From NCBI GenBank assembly GCA_016281815.1, contig JAEEJK010000043.1, positions 1 through 64,000 of the forward strand: DNA of 64,000 nt. Direction: 5' to 3'. Under the pieces are notes generated by a model. That model searched no databases. It was not told where the DNA came from and saw only the letters and a list, made by a program, of their open reading frames with translations. Positions 45,351 through 58,497 of the stretch are shown here, piece after piece (position 1 is the first letter of the stretch; the number at the start of each line of letters is the position of its first letter). The position numbers were made by a program, and so were the translations under genes. The stretch comes from Prevotella sp. (lineage in GTDB: Bacteria; Bacteroidota; Bacteroidia; Bacteroidales; Bacteroidaceae).

Positions 45351-45382
45351 CAAAGATAGTCCATATTTCCTGACATGTCAAA
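45351..45382 (-). promoter_or_regulatory. Orphan minus-strand promoter
   Basis: TTTG (45379-45382), 20-nt spacer, TATCTTTG (45351-45358), read leftward. No protein gene lies downstream on this strand for over 6 kb (the nearest is the acidic protein at 38477), so it serves the small RNA candidate. Confidence 0.7.
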
Positions 45383-45485
45383 CTATAATGTTACTTAGAC
45401 TTTACACTTTGTAACCGGATGTGCGAATGCAAAAAGACCACAACAAAATGATACATATTTAAAGTTTTTGTACCATATTTATATA

Positions 45486-45493
45486 TAAATTTG
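45486..45493 (+). promoter_or_regulatory. -7 element of the xylan esterase/xylanase operon
   Basis: TAAATTTG; TTTG at 45467-45470 is only 15 nt upstream, so the promoter probably needs an activator. Leader about 70 nt to 45568. Confidence 0.5.
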
Positions 45494-45519
45494 CAAAGTA
45501 TTAAAGAAAAAAGTTCTAA

Positions 45520-49680
<4,161 letters not shown>

Positions 49681-49718
49681 AATAAACTCCCCGGTTTTTT
49701 ATTTATTTGATTAGTTTT

Positions 49719-49757
49719 TTTGCGAAATGTAACAAAATAATTGTTGCATTTCGCAAA
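49719..49757. promoter_or_regulatory. 39-bp inverted repeat between the xylanase and the HTCS gene
   Basis: TTTGCGAAATGTAACAA and its complement (one T/G wobble) around AATAA; the outer 11 bp are perfect (49719-49729 / 49747-49757). It is followed by TTTTG and overlaps the -33 region of the HTCS promoter, so it may be a terminator, an operator, or both. Confidence 0.6.
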
Positions 49758-49772
49758 TTTTGTTTAACTTTG
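49741..49772 (+). promoter_or_regulatory. Promoter for the xylan HTCS
   Basis: TTG at 49741-49743 (or 49744-49746), spacer 21 or 18 nt, TAACTTTG at 49765-49772. Start near 49778, leader about 35 nt. Confidence 0.6.
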
Positions 49773-49812
49773 CCACGTAATCTATAATAACTGCATATTG
49801 AAATAACCTACC

Positions 49813-52800
49813 ATGAAGCGTAAAGTTCTGTTTTGCGTGATTTTCATGTCTGTATATCCGTGTCTGTACCTTTATGCGCAGATGGGAAAACTGTTCAATG
49901 CTGATAACCAACTTTCCAGCAGTTTCACCAATCAGGTGTATCTCGACAGAGACGGTTTTATTTGGACTGCCACACGCAATGGACTGAGCCGTTATGACGG
50001 ATATCAGCAACGTATTTATAAAAAAGAAAACGGCACCGGCATGGCGAGCAACTATGTCAACTGTATCATGCAGGACAGCAAAGGATTGTTCTATGTTGGT
50101 ATGTACGGAGCGCTTCAAACTTATGACGGTTCTGCTTTCAAGGATGTCACGGTGACCGACCTCAACGGCAACAAGGTGTTTTGCTACGTTACCTCTTTTG
50201 TTGAGCGAAAGACAGGTGAGATCATGGTGGGAACGTCAGGACATGGCTTGCTGCAGATAGATTCGCCGGAGAAAGCCCATCAGGTCAACGGCGACCTGAG
50301 GAACATAGAGACCATCCACCAGATGATGGAGGACAGAAAGGGCCGCTTGTGGCTTGTCACCGATAAAAACGGACTTCTGGTGTATGCTAAGGGAAAGGTG
50401 GTGGCACGCTATATGCAGGAAGAAAGCATGCGTGAGAATGTCCTCACTGTATGTGAGGACCATGATGGCCGCATTTATGCCGGTATCACCAATCAGGGAC
50501 TTTTCCGCTTGGAAGGCAATTCATTCGTCCGCGTGGAGAATTCAGAGAAAGAGTCTGTGTCGGCTCTCTACTGCAACCACGACGGAAACATCATGGTGGG
50601 ATACGATGGCTTTGGTCTGGGTATATATGACCCTCAGAGTGGCAGCATGACCTCCAACCCATATTTCAGCCGTGAGGTGGACCTGGCTTTGGCTAAGATT
50701 GTTTCCATCAGTGAGGACTTGGGTGGAAATGTCTGGCTGGGCATCAGACAGAAAGGTGTATACATGCAGCCCGCTGCACAGACCGATTTCAATTACATGG
50801 GTGACAAACTGGGAACACACAACCTCATCGGACAGGCGTGTGTCACCAGTACACTCGTTGACTCCAAAAAACATGTTTGGGTCGGAACCGACAAAGATGG
50901 ATTATACCAACTCAGTGGGCCCCAGCAACTTTACAGACATTATTCCTCCAACGTGCCTGCCACGATCCTGTCACTCGCTGAGGACCATCAGGGCCGGGTA
51001 TGGCTGGGCAGTTACCAGGATGGATGCGGATGGGTGGATGCCGGTGGCAACTACCATCCTCTGAATCTTTCCCAAGGATCCAATGTCAGTGTGTTCGACA
51101 TCGCCAGCGATTCCAAGGGCAATTTATGGCTGGCTACGATGGGCAATGGCCTGCTGCGTGTAGGTGCTGATGGTGCCGTCACGGCTTATACGATGAAGAA
51201 AGGGGCGGACAACGACCGCAAGATCAACAGCATCCCCAATGACTATATCTCTAAAATGATGGTGGCTGAGGACGGAAAGAAAATCTTTCTCGCCACCACT
51301 GTGGGCTTATGCTGCTTTGATACGGAGAAAAACAGTTGGACTTCTTTCTTCGGTGGCAACTGTCTCAATTATGGCACTCCCATGCGTATCGTCAGATTGT
51401 ATGGAGATAAACTGTGGATGGGTACCAATGACGGACTGCTCTGTTATGATATCAAGACACGTGCTCAGGCTCGGTATGGGACGGAAAACGGACTCTCTGA
51501 CAATGGCATCGCTTCCATCGAGCAAGACAAGGCGGGTAAACTGTGGCTTTCTACTGACCACGGCCTCTGCTGTTTCGACCCGAAAACGGAAAAGGCTACC
51601 AACTATTTTGTTGACAACGGACTGCAGTCGAATGAGTTCTCCGATGGAGCGTCGTGGTTTACCAAGGAGGGCGTGATGGTGTTCGGCGGAGTAGGGGGCG
51701 TCACATGGTTTGACCCGACCAAACTCCAACCTACGGAGTGGAAAACCAGTGTGAAACTGACTGCATTCCTCATCAATGGCCATCCGGTGGATCCGTCAAC
51801 GAAGTCTGGACATTATCAGGTGTGCAAAAAAACGGTCATCTCCTGCGACCGATTCAATCTCTCTTACAGAGACAACTCATTCAACATTCAGTTGTCTACG
51901 CTGACGTATGACAATCCTGAACATATCACCTACCTCTACAGCATCAACAACGAACCGTTCGTGCGTATGCAGCCTGGACAGAATGATATCACTTTCTCCC
52001 ATCTCTCACCGGGCACCTATCATTTCCGCATCAAGGCGGAGCGCAATACGCAGCAGACCGCTGAAAGGACTTTCACGGTGGTCGTCCACAGTCCGTGGTT
52101 CAAGACATGGTGGGCTTATTGCCTGTATCTGGCTCTGATCGCATTTGCGGTATGGCAGTATCTGAAATTGCGCAACCGTCAGGAACAGGACAAACTGCGG
52201 CTTCAGGAGCATATCCATGCTGAGGAGATGAGTGAGGCCAAACTGCGCTTCTTCATGAACATCAGTCATGAGATTCGCACGCCTATGACGTTGATCCTCA
52301 CACCGTTGCTCACCCTGATGAAGCAGGATGATGATCCGCACCGGCGCAATGTCTATGTGATCATCAAGAGGAATGCGGAGCGAATACTCAGTCTCATCAA
52401 CCAACTGATGGACTTGCGGAAGATTGACAAGGGCATGATGCAGATGCGGATGTCTGAAACGGATATGGTGGCTTTTATCAAAGATATCCACACGCTGTTT
52501 GAGCATCAGGCTCATGCCAAGAACATCAACTTCATCTTTGAGCATGATGCAGAGGAGTTGCCTGTCTGGATTGATAGGAAACAATTTGACAAAGTGATTG
52601 TCAATATCCTCTCCAATGCATTCAAATTCACACCATCGGGTGGGGAAATTGATATACAACTGAAACATGACGCCAAGCATGCATCCATCGCCATCAGTGA
52701 CGACGGTGAGCATATCCCTGAAGATAAGTTGGAGCATATTTTCAAGAGGTTCTATCAGACGGCATCTTCTGTGAATGACACCAATACGGGCACAGGCATC

Positions 52801-53778
52801 GGACTCGACCTGACTCGTTCGTTGGTGGAACTCCACCATGGTACCATCGTTGCACGCAATCTGGAGAAAGGATGTGAGTTTGTCGTGACCATTCCTTTGG
52901 GAAAGGCTCATTTGAAAGATGATGAGATCATGTTGGTTGAGGAGGAGGAACCACACGCTCTGTTGAGCAATGAACTTGAAGAACTGATGCCGGAAGAGAC
53001 CATGCCTGCACAGCCGGTCAGCGGCAGACCGACCATTGTGCTGGCTGAAGACGACGATGAGATCAGGGGCTATCTTGCTGAGACGCTCAGTTCTGACTAT
53101 GAGGTGAAAGCCTGTGTCGACGGAAAGGAGGCTCTTGCAGAGTCTCTGAAGGTGATGCCCGACCTTGTCATCAGTGATATCATGATGCCGAAGATGGATG
53201 GCAACACGCTCTCGGCCACATTGAAGACCAATCCACAGACCAGCCATATTCCTGTTGTACTCCTGACGGCGAAAAACCGAGATGACGACAAACTTGAGGG
53301 TCTGGAAACGGGTGCTGACGCCTATATCGTGAAACCGTTCAACCTGGATATTCTCAAACGTACCATCGCCAACCTCATCAACTCTCGCAGGCAACTCCAA
53401 CTGAAGTTCGGACGCAATGACCAACTGGAGAGCCAGGTGGAGGAGGTGGCTCTGAAGTCGCCGGACGAGAAACTGCTGGAGAGGGTGATGAAGGTCATCA
53501 ACCAGAATATATCCAACAGCGACCTGAGTGTCGACAGCATCGCAGCAGAGGTGGGCATCAGCCGCGTGCACCTGCACAGGAAGATGAAGGAACTCACTGG
53601 GCAGACTCCGCATGACTTCATCCGCAATATTCGACTCAAACAGGCGGCACGCCTGCTTTCGATGGGCGATATGAATGTGACAGAGGTGATGTATGCCTGC
53701 GGATTCAGCAATCTGGCGTCGTTCTCCACCATTTTCAAGAAATTCTATGGGATGACGCCGCGCGAGTACAAGAAGTAG
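49813..53778 (+). CDS. Xylan-type hybrid two-component sensor/regulator (HTCS)
   Basis: 1321 residues. Signal sequence, two seven-bladed propellers of Reg_prop repeats (about 25-650: DRDGFIWTATRNGLSRYDG, EDHQGRVWLGSYQDG, QDKAGKLWLSTDHGLCCFD), a Y_Y_Y domain (about 690-755), a membrane helix (WWAYCLYLALIAFAVWQYL), DHp with His819 in SHEIRTP, a GHKL ATPase (VNILSNAFKFTP; GIGLDLTRSLV), a receiver with Asp1122 in ISDIMMP, and an AraC-type DNA-binding domain at the end. The G1 box reads DDGEHIP, lacking the second Gly. It lies just downstream of the xylan enzymes and most likely senses xylo-oligosaccharides and activates them (XynR-like). Confidence 0.93.
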   Translation: MKRKVLFCVIFMSVYPCLYLYAQMGKLFNADNQLSSSFTNQVYLDRDGFIWTATRNGLSRYDGYQQRIYKKENGTGMASNYVNCIMQDSKGLFYVGMYGALQTYDGSAFKDVTVTDLNGNKVFCYVTSFVERKTGEIMVGTSGHGLLQIDSPEKAHQVNGDLRNIETIHQMMEDRKGRLWLVTDKNGLLVYAKGKVVARYMQEESMRENVLTVCEDHDGRIYAGITNQGLFRLEGNSFVRVENSEKESVSALYCNHDGNIMVGYDGFGLGIYDPQSGSMTSNPYFSREVDLALAKIVSISEDLGGNVWLGIRQKGVYMQPAAQTDFNYMGDKLGTHNLIGQACVTSTLVDSKKHVWVGTDKDGLYQLSGPQQLYRHYSSNVPATILSLAEDHQGRVWLGSYQDGCGWVDAGGNYHPLNLSQGSNVSVFDIASDSKGNLWLATMGNGLLRVGADGAVTAYTMKKGADNDRKINSIPNDYISKMMVAEDGKKIFLATTVGLCCFDTEKNSWTSFFGGNCLNYGTPMRIVRLYGDKLWMGTNDGLLCYDIKTRAQARYGTENGLSDNGIASIEQDKAGKLWLSTDHGLCCFDPKTEKATNYFVDNGLQSNEFSDGASWFTKEGVMVFGGVGGVTWFDPTKLQPTEWKTSVKLTAFLINGHPVDPSTKSGHYQVCKKTVISCDRFNLSYRDNSFNIQLSTLTYDNPEHITYLYSINNEPFVRMQPGQNDITFSHLSPGTYHFRIKAERNTQQTAERTFTVVVHSPWFKTWWAYCLYLALIAFAVWQYLKLRNRQEQDKLRLQEHIHAEEMSEAKLRFFMNISHEIRTPMTLILTPLLTLMKQDDDPHRRNVYVIIKRNAERILSLINQLMDLRKIDKGMMQMRMSETDMVAFIKDIHTLFEHQAHAKNINFIFEHDAEELPVWIDRKQFDKVIVNILSNAFKFTPSGGEIDIQLKHDAKHASIAISDDGEHIPEDKLEHIFKRFYQTASSVNDTNTGTGIGLDLTRSLVELHHGTIVARNLEKGCEFVVTIPLGKAHLKDDEIMLVEEEEPHALLSNELEELMPEETMPAQPVSGRPTIVLAEDDDEIRGYLAETLSSDYEVKACVDGKEALAESLKVMPDLVISDIMMPKMDGNTLSATLKTNPQTSHIPVVLLTAKNRDDDKLEGLETGADAYIVKPFNLDILKRTIANLINSRRQLQLKFGRNDQLESQVEEVALKSPDEKLLERVMKVINQNISNSDLSVDSIAAEVGISRVHLHRKMKELTGQTPHDFIRNIRLKQAARLLSMGDMNVTEVMYACGFSNLASFSTIFKKFYGMTPREYKK

Positions 53779-53839
53779 AGAACCATTGTCATTAACATTT
53801 TTTGTGCCATGCAGACATGGGCTTTCCCATGATTTGCAC

Positions 53840-53847
53840 TACCTTTG
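53840..53847 (+). promoter_or_regulatory. -7 element for the DUF4738 lipoprotein gene
   Basis: TACCTTTG, 25 bases before the ATG at 53872. No -33 box recognised. Confidence 0.5.
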
Positions 53848-53871
53848 CTCGCGTATTGGAAAATGTAACAA

Positions 53872-54462
53872 ATGAGCATCATGAGAAAACTGAAGGCCGT
53901 TCTGGCTGTAGTCCTTTGCGCAGGGCTGTTTGTAGCCTGTGAGAAAGAGAAAAAAAACACTGTCCATAATATATTGGTGCCTCCGCGTGAGGAAGCCGCT
54001 CCCGATACCTTGATTCATCAGATGAATGTCATTGAGGCAACGGACACGGCTCACTGGCTGGGGAGTGTCTATGAGATCAGTACGCATCGCTATACTTCCG
54101 ACAGCCTTTCTTATATTACCGACAACAATGGGAAACGCATGAGAAACAATATCATCCATGTGGTCATCAAACGAAAGGATGGCAGCGTTTTCTTTGATAA
54201 GAAATTCACCAAGAAAGCCTTTGAACCTTATCTGGACGATGATTGCATGGCCCGGAACGTGTTGCTCGGACTGGTTTACAATGGTTCTGCAGAGGATCTT
54301 GAATTGCTGGGCAGTGTGGGCAATCCCGACATTCTCACCGAGGAGTTTGTTCCCTTCAATGTGCACATCAACAAGACGGGGGAGGTGAGAATAGAGAAGG
54401 CCATCCTCAAAGTGCCGGAGAACAACGACTCTGCTTTCGTGGCTGACAACGAGGGGGTGTGA
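53872..54462 (+). CDS. DUF4738-type lipoprotein
   Basis: 196 residues (or 193 from the ATG at 53881). Lipobox LFVAC after a short signal, then a compact domain with AHWLGSVYEISTHRYTSDSLSYITDNNGKR and FDKKFTKKAFEPYLDDDC, a pattern I associate with DUF4738 proteins of Bacteroidota. Function unknown. It has its own promoter and converges with the M16 protease gene, 24 bases apart. Confidence 0.65.
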   Translation: MSIMRKLKAVLAVVLCAGLFVACEKEKKNTVHNILVPPREEAAPDTLIHQMNVIEATDTAHWLGSVYEISTHRYTSDSLSYITDNNGKRMRNNIIHVVIKRKDGSVFFDKKFTKKAFEPYLDDDCMARNVLLGLVYNGSAEDLELLGSVGNPDILTEEFVPFNVHINKTGEVRIEKAILKVPENNDSAFVADNEGV

Positions 54463-54486
54463 GTTCCTAAAATTTTCTGATCATCA

Positions 54487-57378
54487 TCATTTCCTGAACA
54501 AGTCGTTCTCATCCACTATCACGATTTTGCCATAGCGGGAGAGGGCGTTCATGTCCAGTTGGTTCTTGTTGCCTACGATGCCGAGCACCCGATGCCCCTC
54601 ATGGTGGCGGATGTGGGTGTCGTAATATCGCTTCATGTCTTCCATCGTGGCTGTGGCATAGCCCGCTGCCAGTTCCACATTGCTGTCATGATCATGGCCG
54701 TTCCACCTGAGTAAGGCAATGTGGTTGCCTATCTGCCGGAACGAGGGGAAACTGTTGTTGATGTTGTTGATTGCCTCACGTTTGATGGACTCAAAGTTGT
54801 TGGCAATGAGCGGCATGTCATGGAGCAGGGAGTCTACCAGCGCAATGGCGCTCATCGCTTTGTCGCCTTGCGTGCCGACGAAGGCTCCGAATGCCAGCGG
54901 ACTGTTGGGGGCCAATATCCGGGAACGGCTGAAATAATAACTCTGTGTGCTGTAGGCCATGGACCGGAATTCGCGTACCTCCTGGAACAGCACTGATGAC
55001 ATGCTGCCTCCGAAATAGTCTTTCAGCAGCATAAACGGTATCCGTTCCTCTGGCGTGGGGAGCGGGGACAGTTGCTCATAGGTGAAAAATAGGGTCTGGC
55101 GAGATTTGGGCATGTCGTAGACAAAGACAGTGGGTTGGTCGTAGCCGAGTGGGTCTGTGGGGTAGTCGGTGTAGGGTTTGGTGCTCCGGTTGACTGGCAA
55201 GTGCCGCCGTACTGCTTGCTCCACCTGTTCTTGGGCAAGTGTGCCGCTGTAGACGATGTGGCAGGCGCTTTCCTGCATTTCGCCAAAAGAGGACAGCATC
55301 TCGTCTGCTGTGAGTTTCTTGGTCTCTGACAGCGTGAGGTGGTTGAGATAACTGGATGCCTCGCCGAACATCACCTTGAGGCGCAGGGCTTTCAGCACCT
55401 CGGTGTTCTCCTTGCCGATGGCTTTCGACTCGGCTTTCTTGGTCTCTTTTACCTGACTCAGGTTCTTGGAGGTGGGGCGCACATGGTGTATGAAATGGTC
55501 GACCAGGCGCATCGTTTCCTCAAAATGACGGTCTGTGCCACTGATACTGAGTTGGGTGGCCTGATTGTCAGTGGAGAACAGCATGGATGACCCTAACGCC
55601 TGAAGTCGTTTCTCCAGTTGCTGACGGGTGAGTGAGTCGGTGCCGGCTACGTTGAGCAATGCGCAGGAGGCTTCCAACCTGCGGTCTGCCTTGAGTCCTT
55701 TGTTCCAGGTGATCGTGAGGTTGAACAGGTCGTTCACGGGATTGTTGACGGTGTAGAGGACGGCCTCTCCTCCGAGTGGGGTGGTGGTGGCGTCTCTCTG
55801 GAAGTCGATGAAGCGGGGTGGTACGTTTGCCACGACGGTGCTGTCCAACCGCTTGGCGTATGCCGATACGGCATCTTTGTTGCGGGGCACGATGGGGGTA
55901 TAGCCGGGCTGACTGATTTTGTCCTTCGGGTATGTGCCGTTTTTTTTCTTGAATCTCACAAACGGCGCACCTAAGTATTTTTTCGCTGCTGCGACGACAT
56001 CATTCTTGCTCAGGGCGTTGATGCCGTTCACTTTGTCGAGATATTCCTGCCAGGAATGGCCCGACGACATCACCATGACCATTTTCATGGCGCGTTCGCT
56101 GATGGTTTCCAGTTCCCGTTGTGCCTCACGGTAAGCATCCTGTTTCTGTGCCATGAATGCCTCGTCGCTGAAATCGCCTTGACAGAGCCGCTGCACTTGG
56201 GCGAGACAGGTTCTCTCCGCTTTTCCAGATGAGGCGAGCAGGTTGGGCACGACGAGAATGAATGCCACACCGGCATCGTTGAGTCCTTGCGTGGCGGCCA
56301 TGGCATTCATGAGAGTACCTTCATGGCAGAGCGAGTCGAGCATGCCGGCTTGTTCATTATACAGCAGCGACATGGCGATCTGCATGGCATTGGCATCGGG
56401 CTCAAATTCAGTGGGGGCCTTGTAGGCCAGCATCTCAATGCTGACGATGGGGATGGGTATCTTCACCTCCACGGTGCGCTCTGCGGTAAGGTCGGGTAGG
56501 GCAGAACTTACATGAACCGGGGGCGTGCCTTGCGGGATGCGTCCGAAAGTGCGCTCCAACAGGGGTTGGATATGCTCGCTGTCGATGTCGCCGCAGAGCA
56601 CCAGACCCATGTTGCATCCCACATAGTATTTGTCGTAAAAATCACGCATGGCCGACTGCCGTGGATTCTTCAGGTTCTCTGTACTTCCGATGATGGGGTA
56701 GGCATAGGGCAGGGTGTCAAACACCTCCTTCATCATCCGGTCGAGGGCTGTGGAGAGCATGTCATCGGCATACATGTTCTTTTCCTCATACACGGCTTCC
56801 AACTCTCCTTGGAAGAGCCGGTAGACGGGGCGGATGAGGCGGTCGCTGTTCAACTGGCACCATTGCTCCAGGTATTGGGGCGTAAATGTGTTGTGGTAGT
56901 AGGTGAAGTCCCAACTGGTGCCGGCATTGAGTTGGGTACCTCCGTATTTGGATATCAAGCGGTTGAACTCGTTGGGAATGGCATACTCTCCTGCTTTCTG
57001 ACTTAGGCGGTTGATGTCTTTCTGGATGATGAGCCTTTGTGCCTCGTCGGTGGTGGCGGCCAACTGGTCGTATTTGGCAGAGATGGAGTCGAGCCAGGGC
57101 TTCTCTGCCTGATAGTCGATGGTGCCGATTTCCTCGGTTCCCTTGAACATGATATGTTCAAAGTAGTGGGCGATGCCGGTGTCGGGGCAGTCCTTGGCGC
57201 CGGCGTTCACCACGACGGCCCCGAACACCTTGGGCTGACTGTGGTCCTCGTTGAGCCACACCCTCATGCCGTTGCTGAGCATCATCTCCTTCACTTGCAA
57301 TGCACCAGCCGTCTGCCCTTTCACCACGCCTGCCATGACTATCGCCACCACAAGCATCATCCATGTTTCCTTTCTCAT
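54487..57378 (-). CDS. M16 family zinc metalloprotease, secreted
   Basis: 963 residues from the ATG at 57378; an ATG at 57390 is almost at the transcription start expected from the -7 box at 57399-57406. Signal peptide (to about 21), then two M16 modules of about 450 residues each. The first has the inverted zinc motif HYFEH (His71, Glu74, His75) and the distant Glu in ELEAVYEEKN; the second lacks HxxEH and ends with the usual beta/alpha scaffold, as in heterodimer-like pitrilysins. It probably degrades peptides in the periplasm. Monocistronic. Confidence 0.92.
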   Translation of the reverse strand: MRKETWMMLVVAIVMAGVVKGQTAGALQVKEMMLSNGMRVWLNEDHSQPKVFGAVVVNAGAKDCPDTGIAHYFEHIMFKGTEEIGTIDYQAEKPWLDSISAKYDQLAATTDEAQRLIIQKDINRLSQKAGEYAIPNEFNRLISKYGGTQLNAGTSWDFTYYHNTFTPQYLEQWCQLNSDRLIRPVYRLFQGELEAVYEEKNMYADDMLSTALDRMMKEVFDTLPYAYPIIGSTENLKNPRQSAMRDFYDKYYVGCNMGLVLCGDIDSEHIQPLLERTFGRIPQGTPPVHVSSALPDLTAERTVEVKIPIPIVSIEMLAYKAPTEFEPDANAMQIAMSLLYNEQAGMLDSLCHEGTLMNAMAATQGLNDAGVAFILVVPNLLASSGKAERTCLAQVQRLCQGDFSDEAFMAQKQDAYREAQRELETISERAMKMVMVMSSGHSWQEYLDKVNGINALSKNDVVAAAKKYLGAPFVRFKKKNGTYPKDKISQPGYTPIVPRNKDAVSAYAKRLDSTVVANVPPRFIDFQRDATTTPLGGEAVLYTVNNPVNDLFNLTITWNKGLKADRRLEASCALLNVAGTDSLTRQQLEKRLQALGSSMLFSTDNQATQLSISGTDRHFEETMRLVDHFIHHVRPTSKNLSQVKETKKAESKAIGKENTEVLKALRLKVMFGEASSYLNHLTLSETKKLTADEMLSSFGEMQESACHIVYSGTLAQEQVEQAVRRHLPVNRSTKPYTDYPTDPLGYDQPTVFVYDMPKSRQTLFFTYEQLSPLPTPEERIPFMLLKDYFGGSMSSVLFQEVREFRSMAYSTQSYYFSRSRILAPNSPLAFGAFVGTQGDKAMSAIALVDSLLHDMPLIANNFESIKREAINNINNSFPSFRQIGNHIALLRWNGHDHDSNVELAAGYATATMEDMKRYYDTHIRHHEGHRVLGIVGNKNQLDMNALSRYGKIVIVDENDLFRK

Positions 57379-57398
57379 CAATAAAAGCATTCTTTTTG

Positions 57399-57406
57399 CA
57401 AAGGTA
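57399..57406 (-). promoter_or_regulatory. -7 element for the M16 protease
   Basis: TACCTTTG on the minus strand; start near 57393, about 15 nt before the ATG at 57378. Confidence 0.55.
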
Positions 57407-57447
57407 ATTAAAACTTGAAAAAAAGAAAGATATTCAATTCTTTTTAT

Positions 57448-57455
57448 TAAATTTG
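57448..57455 (+). promoter_or_regulatory. Plus-strand -7 element before the hairpin cluster
   Basis: TAAATTTG. If used, the transcript would carry a leader of about 420 nt holding the four hairpins before the lipoprotein at 57883. Confidence 0.4.
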
Positions 57456-57498
57456 CGGCATAAAGGATTTGAGTAACAATTCAGTGAATGAGTTTTAG

Positions 57499-57820
57499 AG
57501 TGCCCTATCGGGCAAAACCAACGGTCGACCTGCGAAGCGGGTATCTGTTCAGCGAATAATATCAAGAAGTGCCCTATCGGGCAGAAATCCTACAAATCAA
57601 TTCAAATCTGTCAAATTTTTATATTTTTCGCAATAGAAATTTGTTTGATTTGTAAAGATTTGAAAGATTTCTCGCCGTAGGCGACTCAAAAAGATGATTC
57701 GCTGAATGGTTACCGAAGCGGAAGTCAAATGAAAAAATAGTGAAAAATATTTTCTTACCATTTTCTTAAAAATTTTCTTAAGATTTTTCGCCGAAGGCGA
57801 CTTCTTTTACTCTTCGCTGA
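57499..57820. repeat. Cluster of short palindromes (REP-like) in a 500-bp intergenic region
   Basis: Two copies of AGTGCCCTATCGGGCA (57499-57514, 57568-57583) and two of TCGCC-N3-GGCGA (57672-57684, 57788-57800), with TTCAGCGAAT or its complement at 57549, 57697 and 57812. No gene is seen in 57379-57882. The GC-rich hairpins stand in very AT-rich DNA. Confidence 0.75.
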
Positions 57821-57882
57821 ATAATTAAGATTTTGAAACAATGATGTAGATACCAGTTTAACTATATTTTGAAACAACCATT

Positions 57883-58371
57883 ATGAAAAGAAAAACATTT
57901 GTTATAGCAGCCATATTTTTCGGCTTGCTCTTCCTTTCTTCTTGTAAATCAAGGGAGGAACAGGTAATCAGCCAGTTGGACGACCTCTCCGAAAGGGTTG
58001 AGAAAGACAGTAAAAAATTTGATTCTGATGACTGGAAAAATGCCATTGCGGAATTTGAGCAGATCCACAACGAAATGGCAGACTGTGATTTCACCAAGGA
58101 AGAACTAAGAGAAATCGGACGCAAAGAGGGCAAACTGGCCGTTATCTTGGCCAAAGAAGGTGCAAAGAAGGTGGGCAGCCATCTGCAAGAATTCATGGAA
58201 AGCATCGGCTCCTTCTCCGAAGGTTTAAAAGAAGGCATTGAGAGCGAATTTAATGAAAAAGACTTCGAAAAACTCGGTAACGAATTGGAGAAAATGGGCG
58301 GCGATTTCGAGAAAATGGGAAACGACTTAGAGAAAGAACTCAATCATCTCATGGACGGCTTATCCGAATGA
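57883..58371 (+). CDS. Small helical lipoprotein of unknown function
   Basis: 162 residues. Lipobox LSSC near residue 21, then a nearly all-helical, charged protein with DDLSERVEKDSKKFDSDDWKNAIAEFEQIHNEM and a C-terminal repeat FEKLGNELEKMGGDFEKMGNDLEKEL that should form a coiled coil or amphipathic bundle. Probably in the periplasm on the outer membrane. I do not recognise a named family with certainty. A dispersed 44-bp repeat starts 5 bases after its stop. Confidence 0.6.
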   Translation: MKRKTFVIAAIFFGLLFLSSCKSREEQVISQLDDLSERVEKDSKKFDSDDWKNAIAEFEQIHNEMADCDFTKEELREIGRKEGKLAVILAKEGAKKVGSHLQEFMESIGSFSEGLKEGIESEFNEKDFEKLGNELEKMGGDFEKMGNDLEKELNHLMDGLSE

Positions 58372-58375
58372 AGCC

Positions 58376-58419
58376 AGTAGGGACGCGATGTATCGCGTCC
58401 GCTTCTCCACAAATGTCCC
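58376..58419. repeat. Dispersed 44-bp repeat, copy 1
   Basis: Contains the palindrome GGACGCGAT-GT-ATCGCGTCC (58381-58400). A second copy, 42 of 44 bases the same, is at 59975-60018. Both lie in intergenic DNA downstream of small secreted-protein genes. Confidence 0.85.
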
Positions 58420-58497
58420 CTTTGGTGTGCGCAAAAATGTTATGAATTTGTATGGACTTGCTTTATAACGAGAAAAACTTAAAATCACTATATGCCA

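Noticed and set aside
52006..53613. 535-residue minus-strand frame opposite the xylan HTCS
   Set aside because: It lies wholly antisense to conserved kinase, receiver and DNA-binding domains.
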